Shown here in pieces: positions 1 through 10,351 of a DNA stretch of 64,000 bases. Each line of letters opens with the position of its first letter. Positions within the stretch are counted from its first letter, which is position 1. The stretch comes from Rhynchospora pubera (lineage: Eukaryota > Streptophyta > Magnoliopsida > Poales > Cyperaceae). The position numbers and the translations under genes were made by a program. The notes under the pieces were generated by a model. The model was not told where the DNA came from. It did no database searches and saw nothing but the letters and a program-made list of their open reading frames with translations. The stretch is from NCBI GenBank assembly GCA_028095005.1, contig CM051461.1:62601840-62665839 (forward strand), read 5' to 3'.

Positions 1-117
1 ACCTCAACAATATTGCCAACGAGATAAGGGACCTGCTTGTTCAGTTTGGTTTTCTCCTAGTTTTCCTTTATCTTCTCCTTGTATGGATCTAATTCCAGAT
101 TGTCCCTTTGCAACTCA
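1..117 (-). pseudogene. RPT5: 26S proteasome ATPase RPT5 exon fragment with a premature stop
   Basis: Read on the minus strand, positions 115-3 encode a stretch close to the N-terminal coiled-coil end of plant RPT5 (regulatory particle AAA-ATPase subunit 5), including YKEKIKEN and YLVGNIVE. The segment is bounded like an exon: an AG lies just upstream and a GT donor falls at positions 2-1, so any remaining exons lie left of the window. An in-frame TAG (59-57) stands where the family normally has Gln, and there are further substitutions beside it. No RPT5 first exon is recognisable to the right. I infer a decayed duplicate rather than the working gene. The family assignment is from remembered RPT5 sequence; the stop is seen directly. 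Confidence 0.6.
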
Positions 118-1374
118 TCATAAAAAACAACACTCCAATAAGAAATTTACATGTAAAATACAACCTAGAGTGTATCTTAATGCTATCAGTATAAAGGTTT
201 CAGTAATTTAACAGAAAATTTAGTACTGTAGCAATTTAAGCGTCAGCCTTAATACATCCAAACAATAATTGTCTATTTCATTTACCTCGATGCACTACAT
301 AACAATTTTCTACCATGTTTATCAATATTGTTTTCATTACAGATTTGATATAAATATAATGAATAGAAAAGAACCTGGCAACACAGGAGAGCAAAGATAA
401 GATAGCAGCTCGAAGTACCCGAATCATTCTCTGTCCGATTGGCTCGTTTCCTGCTTAATAAATAAAGATAAATTAGGTAACTGGGTGATAAGATAACTCT
501 GGGTTGAAGCACTATTTCAAATTAAGGCTTGCATCTTGAGGTGAACAAACACAAAAGATTGCATAGCTAACAGGATAGCAGAGTAAGAACATTTTTCTTT
601 CTAAATTGGAAGCTAGCGAGGAAAAGGTAGTGGCTGTCTCAGGTTGTGACTATAGAAGAATACAATATCAGGTTTTACACAAAAGCCACACATAATAGAA
701 GACAGAAAATAAAACAAAATCAGATTGGTCGGTCCCAAAAAAATACACAGAAGAAATAACATTGTTCATAGCCACTGTGAAAAAAAAAGAAACTTCAAGA
801 TAGAGCAAAGATGAGAGAGTATCATATTTTGATACAAGTTTAGCTGTAGAAATGGTAAAACATAACTACAAGAAACCTCTAGGAACTAAAAAAATCAATT
901 TTATATTCAAGTTGTTCTGAAGTGACTGACTTCCTGAGTGTACAGATTAACCACGAATAAGTGTGGGTATTAATCACAAATAAATGAAGTAGAATTAAAA
1001 ACCTGATGTTTCTTTGCCATTATCCTTTGAAATGGTCCCCATGAGTAATGCCCCATTCAGTATCTTTCAACAGCTGCTACCTAAAAAAAATAAGATAAAG
1101 CAACGCATAAGTAAATTGGTAAGTACTTGCAAACTAAAAGGTCATTGGACCTAGACCAGAACTAAGCAACAATAAGTGGCTAAAAACAACCACACGTGTT
1201 GCAACCATTTTAAATAGCAAACAAGAAAGAAAGCACGAAATAAAAATAAGCGATCAGGAGATGCTACTAAGCACCACACGACAAGAGAGAAAGGAGATTT
1301 GGAGAGATGCTTTACCAGAGAAGGTGAGATCGAGAAACCCTGGTGCTAATAAGCGATCACAACCTCGCCTTTCG
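118..1374. other. Intergenic, one possible non-coding exon
   Basis: No convincing coding sequence. On the minus strand 1082-1003 looks like a small exon (acceptor TTTTTTAG upstream, donor CAG|GTTTTT downstream) containing a short ATG frame, MGHYSWGPFQ. I do not recognise the product. It could be a 5'-leader exon of a minus-strand transcript starting in the pyrimidine-rich repeat to its right. Confidence 0.3.
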
Positions 1375-1672
1375 ATCGATAAACCCTAGGTTTTCTTCGA
1401 GAGAAGGGGTTGAGAAGATCAGGTCGTCGACGGAGTCTGGTCGCGTCTCTCACTTTCTTCTTCGGAGAAGGCTTTGATGGATCAGATCGTCGACGGAGTC
1501 CGGTCTCGTCTCTCACCTTCTTCTTCGGAGAAGGCTTTCTTCTTCTTCTTTGCTCGCGCTCTCTCTCTCCCATCGATAAACCCTAGGTTTTCTTCGAGAG
1601 AAGGGGTTGCGAAGAGCAGATCGTCGACGGAGTCTGGTCTCGTCTCTCACCTTCTTCTTCGGAGAAGGCTTT
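1375..1672. repeat. Tandem-repeated leader-like sequence, about 101-bp unit
   Basis: Two near-identical 101-bp copies (1375-1475 and 1572-1672) start ATCGATAAACCCTAGG and end GGAGAAGGCTTT. A partial third copy (1476-1555) lies between them, repeating only the GATCGTCGACGGAGTC to GGAGAAGGC portion. CT-rich runs follow each copy. The AAACCCTAG motif and pyrimidine richness resemble plant 5' leaders. On the minus strand the repeat gives Lys/Arg-rich frames that are probably by-products of the repeat. Confidence 0.75.
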
Positions 1673-1759
1673 CTTCTTCTTCTCTTTTTTTCTTCTTCTC
1701 TCTCTCGCCCCTCTCTCTTTCTTTAATTCTTTGGAGGCGCTAGAATGTTTGTCGTCTGG

Positions 1760-3732
1760 GAGGGAATTATAATTTATTAACGAGGACAATAGAGACGTTG
1801 GGTCGGAAATCTTTTGTAATCTTTGATTCGATATTCGATTTAAAGAGATCTTGTGTGAAATCGGAGATTTATGGAAGGATAATAGAAGATTTATGGAAGG
1901 ATAATAGAGCCGTTATTTCAGCGCATTATCAATCAAATAGATCTCACCTCGCTCCGCGTCGCTCTCTGATGAGATCTTGAGTGAAATCGGAGATTCATGA
2001 GAAGAGCTCGCTATAGACTTTGGGGTTAAGGAACGGGAACACAAGTGAAGAGAGGAAGTGATACTTACCATCAGGTCCTCCGTAAATATAACAATTGTGT
2101 TTAGCCGTTAAAGTTCATTTGGAAGTTTTTTTTTTTAGTATAATTTTATTTGGAAGTTACTTTTTGACAGTACAGTTTTTAATTTAACTTGGTCCATTTA
2201 ATTAATGGTGCTGCATAATAAATTAATATAGGGTGACCCACGATTTATAATATAATAGAGACTTGCATAAAATGTGACACGTGAAATTTTGAGACTTGCA
2301 TAAAACGTGACACGTGAAATTTTTTTTAAACACACCTGTAGCTGCATTTTTTTTTCTTGTCTTTAATAATCAGGTTTAATTGACATGAAACAGAATAATT
2401 AACAACAACCAATACAAAGGAATAAAAGCTTATAGTATAATGTGTCTATATTAAATTTTGAAAGAATTAAATTACTACATTTTTAAATAACTAATTTAGA
2501 AAAATAAGAAAATATTAAGCATCAAAATGATACTTTCGGACCTTCAATAATTAAATTTACGAATTTTAAAGCTGATTGCTTTCATTTTAACTGGACAATT
2601 TAGGAACAAAAGTTTGTTAATATGACCATTTATTGATTTAAATTTACTTATTTAAAATAATTGAACTTGCTTGACTTTTGTTCATAACACTATCTGGACA
2701 AATTTTTTATTTGAAAAATATTATTATAAATGGCATTACATCGACCTAACAACATATATTCTTTTCAGGAGAAGACTTGAAAAAAAAATGGCAATAACAT
2801 AAAGGTTTCATATCAAGAATAGAGTCACCAATAATTACATGAATGTATATAATAAAAAGTGTTTATGGAAAAAGAGTAGTCATTACATGACATTACAATT
2901 CTTTAGTATCGTCTGTCATATAATAGACTAAAATACATTAATAAGAAATAGAAATATAAGTAATGAATAGAGAATCATTTAAGCATGACCCATCCAAATG
3001 GAGTGACCAAATACAAAACATGCATTTGTTGCCCTAAATATTACCCCCCCCCCCCCCCTCAGAAAATCAAGATGTGATTTTCTACAAAATGAAGCAAAAT
3101 TCAGGAGTTAAATTTATTTTATTATAGGATACAACAATTTATACCAGCCATATGGCGCATTTTTTTCGTTTGGTTCCAGTCCAAATGAAATAAATTACAT
3201 TACCAACTCCAACATGGTTTTTTATAATTTAACTAAAATTAGAATAAAATAAACTAAAAGGCGAGCTTTTATGTTAAATTTGAAACGAAAATGAAGTACA
3301 TTCAAGGTGACAAAGCTCATTTGTTTGGGCTTATTATCTGAAAGGAAATATTATATATCTCTGTACTCGGTACGGATATGCTTTCTTCTATTCTATTTTC
3401 ATTTCCTTTTACTTCGTATGAAGGTAAAAAACAAATTATAAAACACAAAATTGGGAACAAAAAATAAAAAGATGACCATGTCAGGTCATTGGTTTAATAC
3501 TATTTAGTTTAAATAAGTTAGGAAGAAGCTTGGCAATAGGAACAAGCGTAGCATTATTTCAGCCCACAAATGTCAAAGTTAACCGCATAAAGAAAAGATC
3601 ACAAAATTTAAAAAAAAACATTCAACAAAACAAATTTTCTTCCAATGGGACATATTATTTTTTAAGTAAGCCTTAATTGAAAAATAATTCAATCAAATTA
3701 TAATTGAAAAGAAAAAAAAATTCTGAAACCAT
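1760..3732. other. AT-rich intergenic sequence
   Basis: No gene seen. A 31-bp direct repeat (AGACTTGCATAAAA(T/C)GTGAC followed by ACGTG) occurs at about 2260-2322, each copy carrying a G-box-like CACGTG core. A homopolymer C tract lies at about 3044-3058. Confidence 0.6.
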
Positions 3733-4300
3733 CTAATACCTCATCGTTACCATTTGCTTGCTTTTGTGAAACCAGCTGATATCCAAAGTTTACAAAGCAA
3801 AAGGAAAAATTGATATAAACAAGACGCACTTTAAGTATGCCTTAATTAATCTAGCTAATTGGACAAACTCATTATCCTACAAATAATTTTGGCACAGTAC
3901 TACCTAAATATGAGGCAGTTTATCCTAAGCGGTATTGTCACCGCAAGTCAATGCAGCAGGTCAAACACACCATAAATTGAATGTCTTAACTCTTAAGAAG
4001 CCGTTGAAGTAATTACATTAATCTATCACTAATTAGATGTAGTGAAAATTCTATTCTGATCAACTACTATCATTGCTTGCCAACCCATTAAAAGTTTAAT
4101 ATTAGTGTATTTGTAAAAATGAATAAATTGTGTTTGAAACAGAGTCAAAATACCAAGCTTTTGCTAACGCTTTACGTTCTTCTGGATTTTCTTTGCTTCC
4201 AGAAACAAAAAAAGATGTAACGAATTCGTGTTTTGTAAACAATAACGATCTTTGAAAACAATCAACAGAGATGCACTTTAAGTAACTGGCTAATAAAATT
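3733..4300. repeat. 568-bp duplicated segment, copy 1
   Basis: Matches 19107-19674 in direct orientation from CTAATACCTCATCG to GGCTAATAAAATT, with roughly 26 substitutions and a few 1-2 bp indels by eye (about 95% identity). Sequences outside these limits do not match. The minus strand of both copies keeps a short open stretch containing GSKENPE and KALAKAWY, so the segment may include a fragment of an unidentified coding region. No terminal repeats or target duplication show it to be a transposon. Confidence 0.85.
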
Positions 4301-5784
4301 ACTAGCAAGAATTTTTTGACTATTTTTAATGTATTTTAGAAGTTTCAGTCAGTTTAAAAATCTGTGATCGGTCCACGTCAGCAGCAAGGGAGATGCACAT
4401 GCTTGGTCACACGACTGGTATGTCAGAAATTCGCCAACACGTAAAGAGACACAGAAGATCGAGGAATGTCGCTGAGTGAGAACTCGGTAGAGTCGACTGG
4501 TCTACACCCATGTCTGTGCACCGGGTGGATCTGATCCGAGTTTAGATTCGGTCGGTGGACCCCATAGATCAGTCTCGGGGGACCGTGCACGGCACGGTGC
4601 ACCGCGTCTCAGTGGGACAAGAGCGCGGCAGCTTAGGGTTTGGAAGAGCTTCTCTCATTCTAGTTACATCTCCAGCCTCTGATCTTCATCCAGTGACTGT
4701 CATGGCTGCTTGAAGACTACGCAATTGTGGTTTTGTCTCACTTCAGCGTGGAGACTAGAGAGAACATGCGAGGAATGGGGGACCACTAGACTCGAGCGAG
4801 GGCATGCTTTTGCACTTTTCCATTATTTTTTTTTTCAACTTTTGCTTCTCCTTAAGTTTAGTCGAGAACTCGAGATCAATTCCTCTCCAGTTGATTTTAA
4901 GCATTTCTATTACCAAATTTCCCTCATTACACCATCACTTTAATCATGTTTAACATGTTATAATCTTCAATTGAACTCGTTAGTCACTGCTAATCCATGT
5001 TTGACCAACGCTTGACCGTGCCATGACACCAATTGGTCCTCCTCAAGGGCTTTCCAGAGGCAGCTTTAAATCCGACAATGGTGGCGTGGTTCGCCATAAC
5101 CTATCTCGTCAGAGAGGCGGAAGTTCCTTCTTCAGTTCTTCCTCTTCGATTTTAATTTTTCCTTTTTTTTCGTTGAATGTGGGGCCCATAGGAAAAAAGT
5201 AGGAACAGAACTAGACGGGCTGTTTCTTTGAACATTTTTCAATGGGCTGGTTGTACGAGCCCACTATTCTCTCTCCCATTTTTGTCAGAAATTTTAAAAA
5301 ATAGTATTAAATTAATATAATATATTAAAAAAAATATCAATATAATAAGATTAATTTAAATAGTATCACGAGATCAGAATCCAGGATTCCTAACAGGGCT
5401 GTAACACGATTTTTTATCGTTTTTAATGATTTTATTATACTTCTATTATAAACATTAATTATATATATATAATTTTTATATTAAGTTAATATATTATAAA
5501 TATTAGTTTGGCTAGAACTGGATTTTTGACATTTTGAATAATGTTAATATAATATAATTCTATATTATGAATAATATTTTAATATTAAAAGTTTTGATAT
5601 TAATTTAATATGGATGGTTTTATTTTTTATTTCTTTTTCAATTATGTTACATGTTGTACATAATAAGTACATAATACTTTATGTAAAAATTTATTTATGG
5701 CAATAATTATAATATTAACTTATAATTAAATATTAGATTTATTTCATTTAATTCATAATATAAAAATACAGGAATTATAAGTGT
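4301..5784. other. Intergenic, no gene recognised
   Basis: 4360-4830 is noticeably richer in GC than its surroundings and 5280-5780 is very AT-rich. The short open frame at 4710-4943 has no recognisable domain. 5371-5396 contains GATCAGAATCCAGGATTCC, almost the same motif as the hairpin at 18961-19072. Confidence 0.4.
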
Positions 5785-6020
5785 CATCGGCAAATATACC
5801 ATTCCAGCCGTCGGTAAATACAAAGTGAACATATACCGTAAATAAGCTGAACATATAGACGATCTAAGTGAACACTTACAAACAAATAATTGTTGTCATC
5901 AACTTATTTTCATTGAACTTATTTGTTTGTATGTGTTCTCTTAGATCAATTATATGTTCACTTTGTTTTATGTATATGTTCACTTTATATCTAGCGATGA
6001 TAGGGATGACAATTTCCTAT
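5785..6020. mobile_element. Foldback (MITE-like) element
   Basis: Two arms of about 100 bp form an imperfect inverted repeat: AAAGTGAACATATAC...GATCTAAG...ACAAACAAATAA on the left and its reverse complement on the right, around a short loop near 5890-5905. Ends are diffuse (GTGTCATCGG and GGGATGACAA) and no clear target duplication is visible. Confidence 0.55.
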
Positions 6021-6058
6021 AAAAATACACACCATTAGAAGAAGAATTGAATTTTGTA

Positions 6059-6193
6059 ACCATAATATAAATTAGCACACTAAAATAAAAGAAAGGGAAA
6101 AATACATGAAAATCATAATATAATTTAGCACACTAAAATAATAAAAAAGGAAAAATGTACATAAAAAACCATAATATAAATTAGCACACTGAA
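6059..6193. repeat. Short tandem repeat, 53-56 bp unit, about 2.4 copies
   Basis: CATAATATAAATTAGCACAC recurs at 6061, 6114 (one mismatch) and 6170, separated by A-rich spacers. It lies just beyond the stop codon of the small minus-strand ORF interrupted by the retrotransposon. Confidence 0.75.
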
Positions 6194-6228
6194 CTTAGTT
6201 TGCTACTTAAAAACAAAGTAATAAATAC

Positions 6229-6257
6229 TTAGAGATCTTGATCATCTACATGTTGAG
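6229..6257 (-). pseudogene. 3' end of small ORF split by the retrotransposon
   Basis: On the minus strand, after the left target duplication CTCAA, the sequence reads six further codons (HVDDQD), then Leu and TAA (6231-6229). Joined conceptually to 18123-17944 across the element, the frame is continuous, giving an uninterrupted pre-insertion ORF of about 67 codons. This is the tail of that ORF; see the entry at 17944-18123. Confidence 0.45.
6253..6257. repeat. Target-site duplication, left (TTGAG)
   Basis: TTGAG directly precedes the 5' LTR and is repeated exactly at 17944-17948 after the 3' LTR, as expected for copia integrase. Confidence 0.95.
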
Positions 6258-6499
6258 TGTTGGTTAAACATTTTCTCTCGATTTGCCGATTTGCAAAACA
6301 ACACCGAAATCCTTAAAACTAACATCTCTTCTTAGTGCTTTATAGCTAGATTTATTGAAGAATGGATTAAAGCAAGTGTGGCAATTAGTTTGGAGCTTCA
6401 AGAGATTGCTTTGGTCTAGTTAGAATCAGTAGTTAAGGTTTAGTTAAACTTTAAACTAATCTCAATCAATTTGCTGGTAAAATGCTCAGTTTTTCTGTC

Positions 6500-7215
6500 C
6501 AGCGTCATACAACGCCAGTTGCCGTTACACAACGCTGAGTTAAATCGATTTTAAATTGCCAAATCTCTGACAAGGTTGGAACAGCGTTACACAACGCTCA
6601 GTAGCGTTGTGCAACGTTAGTTCATTTGCTTTTAAACCAGTTAAATCCATTATTTCCCCTTGTCAGAACGTTATGCAACGCTAAGTAACGTTACACAACA
6701 TTTCCTCTCCTACGTTGTGTAACGCTACTCAGCGTTGTACAACGTAGTCATGAAGCAGGCAACTATGCATTGCTCAGACATCGATCTGCATCGATGCTGC
6801 ATGCATGCTGCTATGTTCCATGCATCGTAGCGTTGTGTAACGCCCTAAACTTCGCTCAGACATCGCTTAGTCGCTCTGGACGCGTAGTGCAACGCTGAAT
6901 AGCGTTGTGCAACGGCGCCGTTGTGTGACGGCAGTCAGCGTCGTATGACGTTCTGACAATATTGTTTGAGTTTGTCAGTTCTGCCTTATTTCTTTTCTTG
7001 GCTTCGTTGTGCAACGCTACCAAGCGTTACACAACGCTCTGACAAGTTCCAACGGAACTGTCGAGCTTCTGCTTTGGACTTTTGTTGAAGCGTTGTGCAA
7101 CGCCATACAACGTTACAAAACGCTCTGACAACTCACAACGTTATTGTCTGTGACCGTTTGATTTTTCAACGGCTATTTCGGCGTTGTACAACGGCATATA
7201 GCGTTGTACAACGGC
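6500..7215 (+). promoter_or_regulatory. Palindrome array upstream of the LTR TATA box
   Basis: Units of the form NCGTTGTACAACGN, NCGTTACACAACGN and NCGTTGTGCAACGN recur irregularly about every 15-70 bp. The canonical unit is a perfect 14-bp palindrome with CG near both ends. The position just before the TATA box suggests a cis-regulatory region. Palindrome-rich LTR cis regions are known in Sireviruses; the function here is inference. Confidence 0.7.
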
Positions 7216-7255
7216 AGAGTCTGTTTTGACTGGTCTTTGGAGCTGTTGGCGCCCT

Positions 7256-7264
7256 CTATAAATA
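7256..7264 (+). promoter_or_regulatory. LTR TATA box (CTATAAATA)
   Basis: CTATAAATA lies directly downstream of the palindrome array, in the expected U3 position; transcription would start roughly 30 bp further on. The same box is in the 3' LTR near 17375-17383. Confidence 0.75.
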
Positions 7265-7827
7265 TGGGGCCTCTTGGAACTGTTTAGACACTTTTGAAAC
7301 CTTTGAAACTCCTCCCTTTTGAGCTCCAACCAGTTAGACATTACTCTCTTGTGTTTGAGCATTATTTTAGCAAAATCATTGAGATTAGAGTGTGCAAAAC
7401 CAATCCACTAGTGTTAATTGCTAGATTTGTTGAGTGATTTGGTTAGAGCCTCAATCCTTTGAGTGTTAGATCTTGTTTAATTGAGTTAGGCCAATCCACC
7501 TTGAGAGTGATTGTAACAAGATGATTTGGTTCGAATTTGTAGTCCCGTTCGTGTGGAATTGAACGGAGCGCGCCCATTTCGAGGTTGCGAAACTCCCGGA
7601 GACGTACGACTAAGGCTAGCACTTCCTAGCGGGTCGGAACTCCGTAATACATCGCGTGTCACTTCTTCTCTTCTCTCTTTACCTTTCTTGAATTGTGAAT
7701 TGCTTGTGATTTGATTGTGTTTTGTTAGAACAAGTTTGAATTGAACCAAATATTGACCATATCGGTTTAGAACTTTGTTTTTGTGCCTATTCACCCCCCT
7801 CTAGGCCTTTAATTAGGGACAACAAAG

Positions 7828-7839
7828 TGGTATCAGAGC
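7828..7839 (+). other. Primer binding site, tRNA-Met initiator
   Basis: TGGTATCAGAGC, complementary to the 3' end of plant initiator tRNA-Met, begins three bases after the 5' LTR. This is the usual minus-strand primer site of copia elements. Confidence 0.95.
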
Positions 7840-7884
7840 AGGGGTTATCTTTTGACCATCTTGTTAGGTAGATAACCTCGATTC

Positions 7885-10245
7885 ATGGCCTCTAGGGTGA
7901 TAGAAAAACCGGACAAGTTTGGTTCCACTTGCAAGAACTTCCGTTATTGGAAGAGATGTATGGTTGTATACCTTAACTTGATTGATCTTTGGGAGGTTGT
8001 TGATAAGCCATACACACCAATTGTCGATAGTGAAGGTAGAGAAACCCATGCCTCTAAGACCATTAGGACCAAGAATGATAATGCCGTGAATGTCTTGTTA
8101 AATTCGGTACATGAGTCCATAGCGGCAATTTTTGGTAGCTCTACTAGTGCACATGAAATGTGGGTTTCTCTCTTGAACCGTTATGAGGGAAATTCTCTAA
8201 TCAAAAGCTCTCGACAATTTGAGTTAGAGTCTAGATTGGATAATTTCCGCATACGGGAAGGTGAATGCATCGAGGAGATGTATACTCGATTTATACAATT
8301 GCTCGATGAATTCACTAACATAGGAGAGACCCTATCTAATAGTCGTGTTATATGAAGATTGCTTAGGGCTTTGGTGGGAAGACCTCAATTCGACACTCTC
8401 ATCTCGACTCTTGAGACACAACAAAGGTCCCACAACAACCTCACACCGGAGATCATCTATACTCATTACCGGTGCGTGGAGGAGAAGCTCAAGCAACTTG
8501 GAGAGTTGAAGTATGAGCCCAAAACCGTGGCATTGGCGGCAAGTGACAACAAGGCATCCCCCTCCAAGAACCGCCACAATGACAACCACCAAGGGAGACA
8601 CCACCACTCAAGTGACAAGGCCAAAGGCATCATCGACCTTGATGAGGACAAGCAAGGAGCCGTTCTCTCAAAGATGTTTCGAGCTATCATGATCTTTGAG
8701 GGAAAGTTCAACAAAGAAAGGCTTGAGAATGACGAAAGAGCTCTTTGCTTCGTGTGCCAAAAAGAAGGTCATACCATGTACTCTTGCTTCAAGCTCTTCC
8801 CTCACTTGAAGAAGGACAAGGAAGATGGTGGCAAGAGAAGAGGTGATGGCCGGTTCAAGTCCAAGAAGGGACACTACAAGAGCAAGAAGAAGGGTGAGAG
8901 AGCCATGCAAGCCACTTGGGACAACGATTCCGATTCGAGCTCATCCTCTCAATCCGATTCGGAATCCGAGTGCGACTTTGACAACCTTGCTCTTGTGGCT
9001 CAAGTGAATGATGTGGTGATGCCGGTGGATGACGACCTAGATGACTTGGTGAAGGAGGTCTTCAATGAGTTCAACCGAGGCAAAATCTATGTGCATCCAT
9101 TGAGCAAAGCTAGCCTTGATGAAGCATCATCCTCTACATCAACTTTCACACAAGCTCCAACGACTATTCAAGAGGAACCATCCACAATTGCCATTGAAAT
9201 GCCCAAGGTCACAAATGAGGTACTTCTAAACTCATTCTCTAGTAGTGATAGCGATTGTGATAGTGAGAATGACTTGAGCTTGAATGATGATGCAAACTTA
9301 CAATTTGATAGGTTGAATGATTATCTTGATGAGTCTCTTAAGACTATTGCTAGTCAAAAAGAGCAAATTAGTCTTTTGACGACTAAGGTGCATGATCTTG
9401 AATCTTTGGTGACAAGGTATAAGGGTATGATTGAAAGTTTTGAAAAACCAAGTGTTTGTGAAAAATGTCAAACTCCTTTGAGTGAGACAAATGTTTTGAA
9501 AAATGAAAGGGCTTCAAGTTCGTCTAGTGCTTCTCATAGCACCAAGATGAATCTTGATAAAATGTTTGTAGGACAAAAACCCAATGACAAAACGGGTCTT
9601 GGCTTCAAAAAGAGGAATCAATCCTTTTCTAGACCAAGAACCATGTCAAGCCCAACACAAAATGAGAGACTTTATCACAAGAGCACCAATGGTAGGAACA
9701 CACACGGGCAAGGGCAAAAGAATTTTGTTGGCTCTCAAAATGGTGCTCAAAAGAATTTTGGTAGGAATAGAAATGGGTCTCAAGGACCTCAAAAGAACTT
9801 CCAAAACAATCGGGGCCCAAGCAACTTGTATTTCAAGGGACCCGATGGGTGTTTTCATCCTTTTCAAAACAATGGTGGGAATAGGAATAGAACACATACT
9901 AGACCTCAAACTAATGGGGAAAATAAAAAAGTCTCTCAACAAAACAAAAAGAATTTTCAAAAACCAATTTTGAGAAACTCTCAATCATACACTTTCTCTA
10001 AGGATCCAAAGATTAGGGCCATGGAGCTTAGGCGTCATTTTGAAACCCATTTTGTTAGAGAAAGTTCACAAGTGAACAAGCCAACTTGTGCTTGTTGCAA
10101 CTATTGTGGTAAGAATGGCCATGTCACACTAGAATGCAAAGTTAGGAAAGCAAATCATACATCCGGTTCAATTAACATGATTTGGGTTCCTAAAGTCACT
10201 TCCACATCCGTTTTGATTGGTGGAAGTGGTTCGAGTGTGGCTTAG
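7885..10245 (+). pseudogene. gag: Sirevirus gag, interrupted by one in-frame stop
   Basis: Nucleocapsid/capsid polyprotein that would package element RNA. The frame starts at ATG 7885 and runs about 786 codons to TAG 10243-10245, with one internal TGA at 8353-8355 (codon 157) in otherwise continuous sequence of the same frame. The N-terminal part resembles the copia gag (UBN2/retrotran_gag) domain. Two CX2CX4HX4C zinc knuckles are visible, one near residue 288 (CFVCQKEGH) and one near residue 738 (CNYCGKNGH). The region between is long, acidic/Ser-rich, then Asn/Gln/Lys-rich, as in the extended gag of Sireviruses. The TGA is most simply a CGA to TGA transition. Without readthrough only a 156-residue N-terminal fragment would be made. 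Confidence 0.9.
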
Positions 10246-10351
10246 TTAGCCATCTTCTTTCCCCAAGGTTATTCTTGTCAAATTTTAAGGGGGAGAGATT
10301 ACAAGAATAATATATTAGTTGTTTGTTTCTAACTAATATGTATTTTTGTAG
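10246..10351 (+). promoter_or_regulatory. gag-pol spacer with intron-like signals
   Basis: Gag ends in frame 1 at TAG 10245 and pol lies in frame 2. The pol frame has a TAG at 10349-10351 and is open from exactly 10352, directly after TTTTTGTAG, a good 3' splice-site sequence with a CTAAC branch-point-like motif 17-21 bases earlier (10329-10333). A plausible donor, AAG|GTTATT, sits at 10267/10268, but splicing there would neither remove the gag stop nor give the pol frame. 10286-10298 is a polypurine tract like those before the 3' LTR. Pol has no early ATG. Confidence 0.5.

Larger units (their letters stand above)
6258..7824 (+). repeat. 5' LTR
   Basis: 1,567 bp, TGTTGG...ACAACA. 6500-7215 carries about 19 copies or variants of the palindrome GCGTTGTACAACGC. 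The 3' part includes CACCCCCCTCTAG near the end, a motif common in this lineage. Seven single-base differences separate it from the 3' LTR. Confidence 0.97.

Noticed and set aside
7486..7794. 102-codon minus-strand ORF repeated in both LTRs (also 17605-17913)
   Set aside because: Lies within the R/U5-side of the LTR, no similarity recognised; most likely chance openness.
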